Assembly (NCBI GenBank): GCA_913053795.1
Contig: CAJXGZ010000176.1
Coordinates: forward strand, 1-5,263
Origin: an uncultured Rhodospirillales bacterium
GTDB taxonomy: Bacteria > Pseudomonadota > Alphaproteobacteria > Rhodospirillales > 2-02-FULL-58-16
Direction of reading: 5' to 3'
Length of the DNA: 5,263 nt
Below the pieces are notes generated by a model. The model did no database searches. It saw nothing but the letters and a program-made list of their open reading frames with translations, and was not told the DNA's origin. The number at the start of each line of letters is the position of its first letter. The first letter of the stretch is position 1. Positions 1 to 5,188 of the stretch are shown piece by piece. The position numbers and the translations under genes were made by a program.

Positions 1-96
1 GATACCGCCGGCCGTATCCGCAAGGGTCCTGCTCCAGAGAATTTATGGCTTCCCGAATACCAGTTCCTCGATAACGCCAGAGTCCGGATAGGGTAA
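1..96 (+). CDS. petA: Ubiquinol-cytochrome c reductase Rieske iron-sulfur subunit, C-terminal 31 residues (partial)
   Basis: Frame 1 is open from the window edge to a TAA at 94-96 and encodes 31 residues beginning DTAGRIRKGPAPENL and ending in RVRIG. In bc1-type Rieske proteins the second cluster-binding box (CPCHGSHYD) is followed directly by a GRIRKGPAP-NL stretch and a short beta-rich tail ending in a basic/Ile/Gly motif, which this matches closely. The cluster ligands themselves lie upstream of the window and cannot be checked. The Rieske subunit carries electrons from quinol to cytochrome c1 on the periplasmic side of the inner membrane. In most proteobacteria petB and petC follow petA. 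Here a ccmG-type gene starts only 9 bases after the stop, so the two are probably co-transcribed. The assignment rests on family recall of this tail, not on a search. Confidence 0.82.
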   Translation, partial: DTAGRIRKGPAPENLWLPEYQFLDNARVRIG

Positions 97-98
97 GG
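94..98 (+). promoter_or_regulatory. Shine-Dalgarno for the first ccmG, overlapping the petA stop codon
   Basis: TAAGG at 94-98 contains the TAA stop of the Rieske gene and an AAGG ribosome-binding core, 7 bases before the ATG at 106. The overlap of stop and ribosome-binding site suggests translational coupling and supports the chosen start of the 201-residue protein, even though that start gives an unusually long hydrophilic N-terminus. Confidence 0.6.
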
Positions 99-105
99 CC
101 GGATT

Positions 106-711
106 ATGGACAACCGCGCCGCCTCAAAGGCGGAAATCCAAGACGGTGGAGCGCCAACGGAGCAAGCCAAGGGCAGGACGCGCGTCTATGCCCTGCCGCT
201 GGTTATTTTTGGCGTGATTTCGATAGCCTTCGCCATCGGCCTGACGCTGGACCCCAGTGAAATCCCTTCTGTCCTGATCGGCAAGAAGGTTCCCGAATTT
301 GATCTTCCGCCGGTGCAGGGGCGGACGCTCGGCCTTTCCAACAAAAACCTGGAAGGGGAAGTCTCCCTGGTCAATGTTTTCGCTTCCTGGTGCAAGGCGT
401 GCAAGCAGGAGCATCCCATATTGATGAACATTGCGAAAAGCAAAGTCGTTCCCATTCACGGACTGAACTACAAGGACAAGCCGGACGACGCCCAGGCGTG
501 GCTGGACGGTCTGGGCGATCCCTATACGCGGACCGGCGTCGACCTTAATGGACGCGTGGCCATCGACTGGGGCGTCTATGGGGTGCCGGAAACCTTCGTC
601 ATCGATAAGGCGGGGTATATCGCCTACAAGCACATCGGTCCCGTGAATTCAAAAACATACGAGGAAAAAATCCTCCCGGTCATCTTGAAGCTGCAAGGCG
701 ACGGTTCCTGA
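106..711 (+). CDS. ccmG: CcmG/DsbE-family thiol:disulfide oxidoreductase, first copy
   Basis: This is a membrane-anchored periplasmic thioredoxin-like protein of 201 residues. A charged N-terminus (about 1-27) is followed by one hydrophobic anchor (about 28-46), then the linker TLDPSEIPSVLIGK typical of CcmG. The thioredoxin fold carries the active site WCKAC (C96, C99), followed by the EHP sequence common in this family. It also has GLNYKDKPDDA (119-129), close to the conserved CcmG NYKD insertion, and the cis-proline loop GVYGVPETF (P161). CcmG proteins reduce apocytochrome c or CcmH disulfides before haem ligation, using electrons from CcdA or DsbD. The N-terminal hydrophilic extension of about 25 residues is longer than in the second copy. 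The ATG at 106 is supported by an AAGG 7 bases upstream. It lies 9 bases after the Rieske stop and 62 bases before ccmF. A second CcmG-type gene follows ccmF, so one copy may have a specialised client; this is inference. Confidence 0.9.
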   Translation: MDNRAASKAEIQDGGAPTEQAKGRTRVYALPLVIFGVISIAFAIGLTLDPSEIPSVLIGKKVPEFDLPPVQGRTLGLSNKNLEGEVSLVNVFASWCKACKQEHPILMNIAKSKVVPIHGLNYKDKPDDAQAWLDGLGDPYTRTGVDLNGRVAIDWGVYGVPETFVIDKAGYIAYKHIGPVNSKTYEEKILPVILKLQGDGS

Positions 712-773
712 ACCGCTTCGAGATCGCCCCCAAGCAACACAAATCCAGAAATCATTAGGAACAACCCGATACC

Positions 774-2756
774 ATGATAACCGAATTTGGCCACTACGCC
801 CTGGTGACGGCATTGTTCGCCGCCTTGATCCAAAGCACGGTGCCGCTTGTCGGCGCGGCGCGCGGCGACGGCGCATGGATATCCGCCGCCAAGCCGGCGG
901 CGATCGTTCAGTTTGTTCTTGTCGCCATCGCCTTCGCAGCCTTGACCCAAGCGTATGTGACCTCGGATTTTTCGGTCAATAACGTGTACGAGAACTCCCA
1001 TTCCATGAAGCCGATGATCTACAAGGTGACGGGCGTATGGGGAAATCACGAGGGTTCTCTGTTGCTATGGGTGCTCATCCTCGCCCTTTTCGGATGCTGT
1101 CTCGCCCTGTTCAGCCGCCGTCTTCCGCCGTCTCTCATGGCCCGTGTGCTGGCCGTGCAGGGCATGATCGGAGTCGGCTTCCTCGCCTTTATTCTGTTCA
1201 CCTCGAATCCATTTCTCCGCCTCCCCCATGCGCCTCTCGACGGAACCGGCTTGAATCCGCTTCTCCAGGATCCAGGGCTCGCCTTGCATCCCCCGTTTTT
1301 GTACCTGGGATACGTGGGGTTCTCGGTGGCCTTTTCCTTCGCCATCGCCGCCCTGCTGGAGGGCCGCGTGGATGCCGCCTGGGCGCGCTGGGTCAGGCCA
1401 TGGACCATGGCCGCCTGGGCTTTCCTGACCATCGGCGTCGGGCTCGGCTCCTGGTGGGCCTATTACGAGTTGGGCTGGGGCGGCTGGTGGTTCTGGGACC
1501 CGGTGGAGAACGCCTCGTTCATTCCCTGGCTGTCGGGAACGGCCTTGCTGCATTCGGTGATCGTGGTGGAAAAGCGCGACACAATGAAGGCGTGGACCGT
1601 CTTTCTCGCCATTGTCACATTCTCCCTTAGCCTGCTCGGCACCTTCCTGGTGCGCTCGGGCGTGTTGACCTCGGTGCACGCCTTCGCCACCGATCCGGCG
1701 CGCGGCGTGTTTATCCTGATCCTGCTGATCCTCGTCGCCGGCGGCTCCCTGGCGCTGTTCGCCTCGCGCGGCCCGGCCCTGAAAAGCACCGGGCTGTTCC
1801 AGCCCATTTCGCGCGAGGGCGGCCTGCTGCTCAATAATCTTTTGATGAGCGCCGCCGCCGCCGTGGTGCTGCTGGGCACGTTGTACCCGCTGTTCCTGGA
1901 CGCCATCGGCGGCGCCAAGGTTTCGGTGGGGGCGCCCTTCTTTAATTCCGTGTTCTTTCCCATCATGACGCCGATGGCCGCGGCCATGGCCGTCGGCCCT
2001 CTGCTGGCGTGGAAGCGCGGAGATTTATTCCCGGCCTTGAAAAAGTTGTGGGCGGCCTTCGTCATGACCGCCGCCGCCGTGATCGCCACCTGGAGCTTTC
2101 ACTCAGACGGGCCGCCCATCGGCCTTCTCGGCATGGGCCTGGCGGCGTGGCTGTTCACCGGAACCCTGGTTGAATTCGCCGAAAGGGCCAAGCTGGCCCG
2201 CGTTCCGCTCTTGGAGTCTTTTAAGCGCATGGCGCACTTCTCCGGCGCCTCGTGGGGCATGACCCTGGCCCACCTGGGGCTGGCCGTGGCCATCGCCGGC
2301 ATGGCCGGCGCCGGGTCATGGAAAGTGGAGAGCATCCAGGTGATGAAGCCCGGCGACTCGGTGGACGTCGCCGGCTACCAGTACACTTTCAACGGCGCCC
2401 GCCAACGCCAAGGCCCCAACTATTCCTCCACCGTCGGCTCTTTCACGGTGAGAGAAGACGGACGGGAAATCGTCACCCTGCAATCGGAAAAGCGCGTCTA
2501 TCCGGTGCGCAACATGCCGACCACCGAGGCCGCCATCCACACCATGTTCCTGGGCGACCTCTACGCCGTGATCGGCGACCCCGACAAGGACGTGGAGGGC
2601 GGTTTCATCACGCGGCTTTACTACAATCCTTTTGTTGTCTGGCTATGGGCCGGCGGCCTGATCATGGTCTTGGGCGCGGCCTTGAGCGTGGCCGACAGGC
2701 GTTACCGCATCGGCGCGCCGGCGCACCGGCGCCAAGCAGCCACAGCAAAGGTTTAG
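774..2756 (+). CDS. ccmF: Cytochrome c-type biogenesis protein CcmF (haem lyase subunit)
   Basis: This is a 660-residue polytopic inner-membrane protein, the usual CcmF length. It forms the core of the haem lyase that takes haem from holo-CcmE and attaches it to the CxxCH motif of apocytochromes. The N-terminus MITEFGHYAL is the expected CcmF start, and TAGGA at 756-760 is a plausible though distant ribosome-binding site. Visible family landmarks are YKVTGVWGNHEGSLLLW (83-99), LHPPFLYLGY with H172, the tryptophan-rich haem-handling WWD motif from about 234 to 252 (WGGWWFWDPVENASF), H260 in the following helix, H302 after the RSGVLTSVHAF segment, and H500. These four histidines match in position and context those known as haem ligands in E. 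coli CcmF (H173, H261, H303, H491). The large soluble periplasmic domain lies near 514-612, before the last membrane helix (about 617-638). The gene looks intact. The next gene starts 4 bases after the stop. Confidence 0.97.
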   Translation: MITEFGHYALVTALFAALIQSTVPLVGAARGDGAWISAAKPAAIVQFVLVAIAFAALTQAYVTSDFSVNNVYENSHSMKPMIYKVTGVWGNHEGSLLLWVLILALFGCCLALFSRRLPPSLMARVLAVQGMIGVGFLAFILFTSNPFLRLPHAPLDGTGLNPLLQDPGLALHPPFLYLGYVGFSVAFSFAIAALLEGRVDAAWARWVRPWTMAAWAFLTIGVGLGSWWAYYELGWGGWWFWDPVENASFIPWLSGTALLHSVIVVEKRDTMKAWTVFLAIVTFSLSLLGTFLVRSGVLTSVHAFATDPARGVFILILLILVAGGSLALFASRGPALKSTGLFQPISREGGLLLNNLLMSAAAAVVLLGTLYPLFLDAIGGAKVSVGAPFFNSVFFPIMTPMAAAMAVGPLLAWKRGDLFPALKKLWAAFVMTAAAVIATWSFHSDGPPIGLLGMGLAAWLFTGTLVEFAERAKLARVPLLESFKRMAHFSGASWGMTLAHLGLAVAIAGMAGAGSWKVESIQVMKPGDSVDVAGYQYTFNGARQRQGPNYSSTVGSFTVREDGREIVTLQSEKRVYPVRNMPTTEAAIHTMFLGDLYAVIGDPDKDVEGGFITRLYYNPFVVWLWAGGLIMVLGAALSVADRRYRIGAPAHRRQAATAKV

Positions 2757-2760
2757 GGCC

Positions 2761-3303
2761 ATGACCATGAAACGCATGATGTTTTTGCTGCCCCTTGTCG
2801 TGTTCATGGTGATCGGCGTCTATTTCGCCATCGGCCTGACCAAGGATCCGCGCAAGCTTCCTTCGGTGCTGATCAACCAAACCATCCCGGAGTTCTCGCT
2901 TGCGCCCATCAAGGGCCGCGACAGAGGGCTTTCCAGCGAGGACCTTAAAGGTCAAGTGTCGTTGGTCAACTTCTGGGGCTCGTGGTGCATCGCCTGTAAG
3001 ATTGAGCATCCGTTCCTGATGAAAATCAAGGAAGAGAATCTGGTCCCCCTTCACGGCGTGAACTGGCGCGAGGTGGACCCAGACGACGGCCCCGATTGGC
3101 TTAAGAAGTACGGCGATCCCTACACGCTGATCGGCGACGATCCCAAAAGCAAGGCGGCCATCGCCTTCGGCGTCTATGGCGCGCCTGAGACCTTCATCAT
3201 CGACGCCGCCGGCATCATCCGCCATAGATTCGCCGGCCCCATGAACCAAAAGGTCTGGGACGAGAGCCTATGGCCCATCATCCAAGAGCTCAGGAAACAA
3301 TGA
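2761..3303 (+). CDS. ccmG: CcmG/DsbE-family thiol:disulfide oxidoreductase, second copy
   Basis: This 180-residue periplasmic thioredoxin-like protein has an N-terminal membrane anchor (about 6-25), the linker GLTKDPRKLPSVLIN and the active site SWCIAC (C76, C79) followed by EHP. The cis-proline loop is FGVYGAPETF (P142). It is the usual CcmG size and sits in the usual place between ccmF and ccmH. It is clearly paralogous to the protein at 106-711, with roughly half of the aligned positions identical by eye across the anchor and linker. The NYKDK-type insertion of the first copy is replaced here by NWREVDPDDG. Two starts are possible: ATG at 2761, or ATG at 2767 giving MKRMMFLL. The second has better spacing from the TAGGG at 2754-2758 and a more typical N-terminus. 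The stop TGA overlaps the ccmH ATG, which implies coupled translation. Confidence 0.94.
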   Translation: MTMKRMMFLLPLVVFMVIGVYFAIGLTKDPRKLPSVLINQTIPEFSLAPIKGRDRGLSSEDLKGQVSLVNFWGSWCIACKIEHPFLMKIKEENLVPLHGVNWREVDPDDGPDWLKKYGDPYTLIGDDPKSKAAIAFGVYGAPETFIIDAAGIIRHRFAGPMNQKVWDESLWPIIQELRKQ

Positions 3304-3764
3304 AGCGCCTAGTGCTGGCCCTGATCCTGTGCCTGGCGGCGGTCAACGCCGTCGCCGTCAACCCGGACGAGGTCCTCGACGACCCGGTCCTGGAAGCCCG
3401 CGCCCGCGAGATCAGCAAGGGGCTGCGCTGTCTGGTCTGCCAGAACCAATCGATCGACGAATCCGGCGCCTCCCTGGCCAAGGACCTGAGAATCCTGGTG
3501 CGCGAGCGCCTGGTGGCCGGCGACTCCAATGAGCAAGTGATTGACTATGTGGTGTCCCGCTATGGCGACTTCGTACTGCTCAAGCCGCGGTTCAAGTCTT
3601 ACACCCTGGCCCTGTGGTTGGGACCGGTGTTGATCGTCGGCCTTGGCTTATTGGCGGTGATTATTTTCTTCCGCCGCCGCACCAGCGCCGCCGCCGCCGC
3701 CCCCGCGCCACTGAGCAAGGCGGAAAAGAAACGCCTTAAGGCCCTAATGAACGGAGAGTCCTAA
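3300..3764 (+). CDS. ccmH: Cytochrome c-type biogenesis protein CcmH (thioredoxin-like subunit of haem lyase)
   Basis: The product has 154 residues. A cleavable signal peptide is seen at 1-19 (hydrophobic core, AVA just before VNPDEV). The family signature LRCLVCQNQSI (43-52) has redox cysteines C44 and C47. The conserved helical segment continues through DLRILVRE and the YVVSRYGDFVLLKP region (83-96), then one membrane helix (about 103-124) and a basic, alanine-rich C-terminal tail. CcmH works with CcmG to present reduced apocytochrome thiols to CcmF. The start was placed at 3300 because it gives a clean signal peptide, forms an ATGA overlap with the previous stop and has AGGA at 3292-3295. 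An in-frame ATG at 3270 would add ten non-signal residues inside the ccmG coding region. The stop overlaps the ccmI start by one base. The gene is intact. Confidence 0.96.
   Translation: MKRLVLALILCLAAVNAVAVNPDEVLDDPVLEARAREISKGLRCLVCQNQSIDESGASLAKDLRILVRERLVAGDSNEQVIDYVVSRYGDFVLLKPRFKSYTLALWLGPVLIVGLGLLAVIIFFRRRTSAAAAAPAPLSKAEKKRLKALMNGES
3753..3756 (+). promoter_or_regulatory. Shine-Dalgarno of ccmI inside the end of ccmH
   Basis: GGAG at 3753-3756 lies 7 bases before the ATG at 3764. The ccmH stop TAA (3762-3764) shares its last base with this ATG (TAATG), so ribosomes finishing ccmH can reinitiate directly. This fixes the ccmI start. Confidence 0.65.
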
Positions 3765-5149
3765 TGGCTGCTTTGTGGGTGGCGATGGCCGTTTTGAGCA
3801 TGGGCGCCGTGGCCTTGCTGCTGGTCCCCATGGCGCGGCCGCGGCGCCTTTCCGGCTCCATGCGCGCCGAATACGACATTCGCGTCTACAAGGACCAACT
3901 CAAGGAGGTGGACCACGACCTGGAGCGGGGCCAACTGGATGAAAAGAAAGCCGAAGCCGCCAGAACCGAAATTCAACGCCGCATGCTGGCCGCCTCAAGT
4001 GAGAACACTGTTGCGCCCCAAGAAAGCGCCCCCGTCTCCAACAAGGCGGTGATGGCGGCCGTCGCCGTGCTTGTGCCGTTGGGCGCCTTTATCACCTACT
4101 TCAGTCTGGGAACGCCGGGGATGAAAGATTTTCCCCTTGCCGGAAGGACCGGCGAGACGGCGGGCGCCGTCAGCCGGCAAGACAGGGATATGGTGGCGAA
4201 ACTGGCCGAGCGCCTTAAGCAAAACCCCAAAGATCTGCAAGGCTGGATTTTGTTGGGGAACTCCTTCATGACCATGAGGCAATACGCCGACGCCGCCAAC
4301 GCCTACGCCAAAGCCCTTGAGGTGGATGATGCGCGTCTCGACATCGCCCTCTACTACGCCGAGGCGCTGACGTTCGCCTCCGGCGCCGCCATCCCCGCCA
4401 AGGCGATCCGGATCTTCAGGAAAATCCGCAAGGCCAAACCTTATGAACCCAAGTCACGCTATTACATCGGCCTTTACAAGGCGGACATGGGCGATATCAA
4501 GGGCGCCATGCAGGAATGGGCGGACCTCATGGCCATTGGCGATGAGGATGCGCCGTGGCGAAAGATCGTCCAGACCCGGATCAGCAGCGCCGCAAAGAAG
4601 CTGAAAGTAGACCCGGACTCGGTGAAACCGTCCGCCGAGGCCCAGAAATTGGCCAAAGCCAAAGCCACTACCGAGGCCCACCCGAAAGGCGTCAGCCGCG
4701 AGCAAATGGAGGCCTTGGCCAAGATGACCCCGGAAGAACGCGAGGCCATGGTCCGCGGCATCGTCGAAAGCCTAGCCGCCCGAATGGAAAAAAACCCCGG
4801 CGACGCGGACGGCTGGCGGCGCCTGGCTCAAGTCTATCTGGCTATTGGCGAAAAGGAAAAACTATTTATGAACGCGAAAATTAAATATACGAACGAAGAT
4901 ATAGGTGATCTAAAAATTATTCAGGATTTTTTACCATCTCCTGATGAGTTGGTATTTAAAGATGACTCAGTTAAAGTAACAATTTCGCTGAGCAAAGATA
5001 GTGTTGATTTTTTTAAGCAAGAGGCTAAAAAAAATAACACAAAGTACCAAAAAATGATCCGCAAGTTATTGGATATTTACGCGCAGTCTCATAGAAAGCC
5101 TCTAACCAAAAGCTCAACACGGACGCGCAAAAACACGCGCGCCGGTTAG
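3764..5149 (+). CDS. ccmI: CcmI (CycH-type TPR apocytochrome chaperone), 3'-truncated and fused in frame to a foreign antitoxin ORF
   Basis: The open frame encodes 461 residues, of which about 1-366 are CcmI. A first membrane helix (2-22) is followed by the conserved coiled segment EYDIRVYKDQLKEVDHDL with GQLDEKKAEAARTEI (36-70), which is typical of CcmI. A second membrane helix lies at about 95-115, and a periplasmic TPR domain follows. One TPR-like unit lies near 143-188 (NPKDLQGWILLGNSF), and a related unit near 329-366 (NPGDADGWRRLAQVYLAIGEKEK). The second unit breaks off after its first helix. The following residues (369-461) are an unrelated ribbon-helix-helix antitoxin encoded by AT-rich DNA, with its own start codon. 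CcmI delivers apocytochrome C-termini to the CcmFH complex. How much activity a copy lacking its C-terminal TPR helices would keep is unknown. The product may be a genuine truncated gene, a pseudogene in progress or an assembly chimera. The CcmI identity is firm; the fusion is seen directly. Confidence 0.88.
   Translation: MAALWVAMAVLSMGAVALLLVPMARPRRLSGSMRAEYDIRVYKDQLKEVDHDLERGQLDEKKAEAARTEIQRRMLAASSENTVAPQESAPVSNKAVMAAVAVLVPLGAFITYFSLGTPGMKDFPLAGRTGETAGAVSRQDRDMVAKLAERLKQNPKDLQGWILLGNSFMTMRQYADAANAYAKALEVDDARLDIALYYAEALTFASGAAIPAKAIRIFRKIRKAKPYEPKSRYYIGLYKADMGDIKGAMQEWADLMAIGDEDAPWRKIVQTRISSAAKKLKVDPDSVKPSAEAQKLAKAKATTEAHPKGVSREQMEALAKMTPEEREAMVRGIVESLAARMEKNPGDADGWRRLAQVYLAIGEKEKLFMNAKIKYTNEDIGDLKIIQDFLPSPDELVFKDDSVKVTISLSKDSVDFFKQEAKKNNTKYQKMIRKLLDIYAQSHRKPLTKSSTRTRKNTRAG
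4859..4884 (+). pseudogene. Possible 3' remnant of a BrnT-type toxin gene overlapping the antitoxin start
   Basis: In the frame one base ahead of the antitoxin frame, the AT-rich DNA just after the break reads KTIYEREN then TAA at 4882-4884, overlapping the antitoxin ATG by 17 bases. BrnT toxins often end in a Lys/Glu-rich ERxxYE-type motif and overlap or abut the downstream antitoxin gene, so this fits the tip of a lost toxin. The fragment is only about eight codons, so chance cannot be excluded. Upstream of it the same frame runs through the ccmI shadow and has no toxin-like sequence. Confidence 0.35.
4868..5149 (+). CDS. CopG/BrnA-type ribbon-helix-helix antitoxin (type II toxin-antitoxin)
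   Basis: The last 93 codons of the long frame can be read alone from the ATG at 4868, with AAGGA at 4853-4857 ten bases upstream. The protein has an N-terminal toxin-neutralising-type segment (GDLKIIQDFLPSPDELVF, residues about 12-29). A ribbon-helix-helix DNA-binding domain follows (VKVTISLS strand, then helices SVDFFKQEAKK and KYQKMIRKLLDIYAQ, about 34-75). The wording FLPSPDELVF with VKVTISLSKDSVDFF and YQKMIRKLLD is typical of a large family of CopG-type antitoxins commonly paired with BrnT ribonuclease toxins. Such antitoxins bind the toxin and repress their own promoter. The basic tail (KPLTKSSTRTRKNTRAG) is encoded inside the attC-like site, and the stop TAG is at 5147-5149. GC content is about 32%, against about 62% just upstream, which points to foreign origin. 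The intact toxin gene is missing. Independent translation is more likely than a useful fusion with CcmI, but this is inference. Confidence 0.82.
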   Translation: MNAKIKYTNEDIGDLKIIQDFLPSPDELVFKDDSVKVTISLSKDSVDFFKQEAKKNNTKYQKMIRKLLDIYAQSHRKPLTKSSTRTRKNTRAG

Positions 5150-5161
5150 CTAACGTTAGGC
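5098..5161 (+). repeat. attC: Integron attC-like recombination site
   Basis: This 64-bp imperfect inverted repeat folds as attC sites do. The outer R boxes are CTCTAAC (5100-5106) and GTTAGGC (5155-5161), the latter matching the GTTRRRY consensus. The inner L boxes are AGCTCAAC (5111-5118) and GTTAGCT (5145-5151), which pair fully except for C5115. The apical hairpin pairs CGG (5120-5122) with CCG (5142-5144) and CGCGC (5124-5128) with GCGCG (5137-5141) around an eight-base loop. Unpaired bases C5115, A5119 and A5123 all lie on the left arm. On the bottom strand, the strand recombined by IntI, they read G, T and T, as expected for attC extrahelical bases. The spacers (5107-5110 and 5152-5154) are short and unpaired. 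The predicted cut is after G5155. Orientation places the cassette to the left, reading left to right. No integrase or attI is in the window. Confidence 0.8.
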
Positions 5162-5188
5162 TTTAAATATGAGGGATGAAGATATAAA

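Larger units (their letters stand above)
4858..5155 (+). mobile_element. Putative integron gene cassette (antitoxin plus attC), 5' end truncated
   Basis: A single AT-rich ORF with almost no upstream non-coding DNA, its stop inside an attC-like site and another AT-rich ORF straight after, is standard gene-cassette layout. Toxin-antitoxin modules are common cassette cargo. The right boundary is the predicted cut after G5155. The left boundary is placed at the GC step near 4858, but it is approximate: no TTRRRY-type cassette start is seen there. The cassette seems to have lost its start and most of a toxin gene when it was joined to ccmI. Confidence 0.55.

Noticed and set aside
661..675. Inverted repeat GAGGA-AAAAA-TCCTC near the end of the first ccmG as a terminator
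   Set aside because: The stem is only 5 bp, it lies inside the coding region and no T-run follows it, so it is not a credible terminator.
703..714. GGTTCCTGAACC palindrome at the first ccmG stop codon
   Set aside because: It makes a very short stem with a tiny loop and no T-tract, while the downstream genes look co-transcribed.
712..773. Promoter for ccmF in the 62-base gap
   Set aside because: No convincing -35/-10 pair could be seen. Only a ribosome-binding-like TAGGA at 756-760 stands out.
1065..1679. Long minus-strand and alternate-frame ORFs over ccmF
   Set aside because: These are shadows of a GC-rich gene. Their translations are low-complexity, rich in Arg, Gly and Pro, and show no family motif, while ccmF accounts for the region fully.
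3270..3299. Upstream ATG at 3270 as the ccmH start
   Set aside because: It would add MAHHPRAQET before the signal peptide and lies within ccmG. The ATGA-overlapping ATG at 3300 fits the family better.
3681..3711. GCC repeat run in ccmH as a regulatory or unstable repeat
   Set aside because: It encodes an ordinary alanine-rich linker after the membrane helix and is common in GC-rich genomes.
5183..5188. TATAAA as a -10 promoter element of the last ORF
   Set aside because: It touches the start codon and has no -35 partner at proper spacing, so it is more likely chance in AT-rich DNA.
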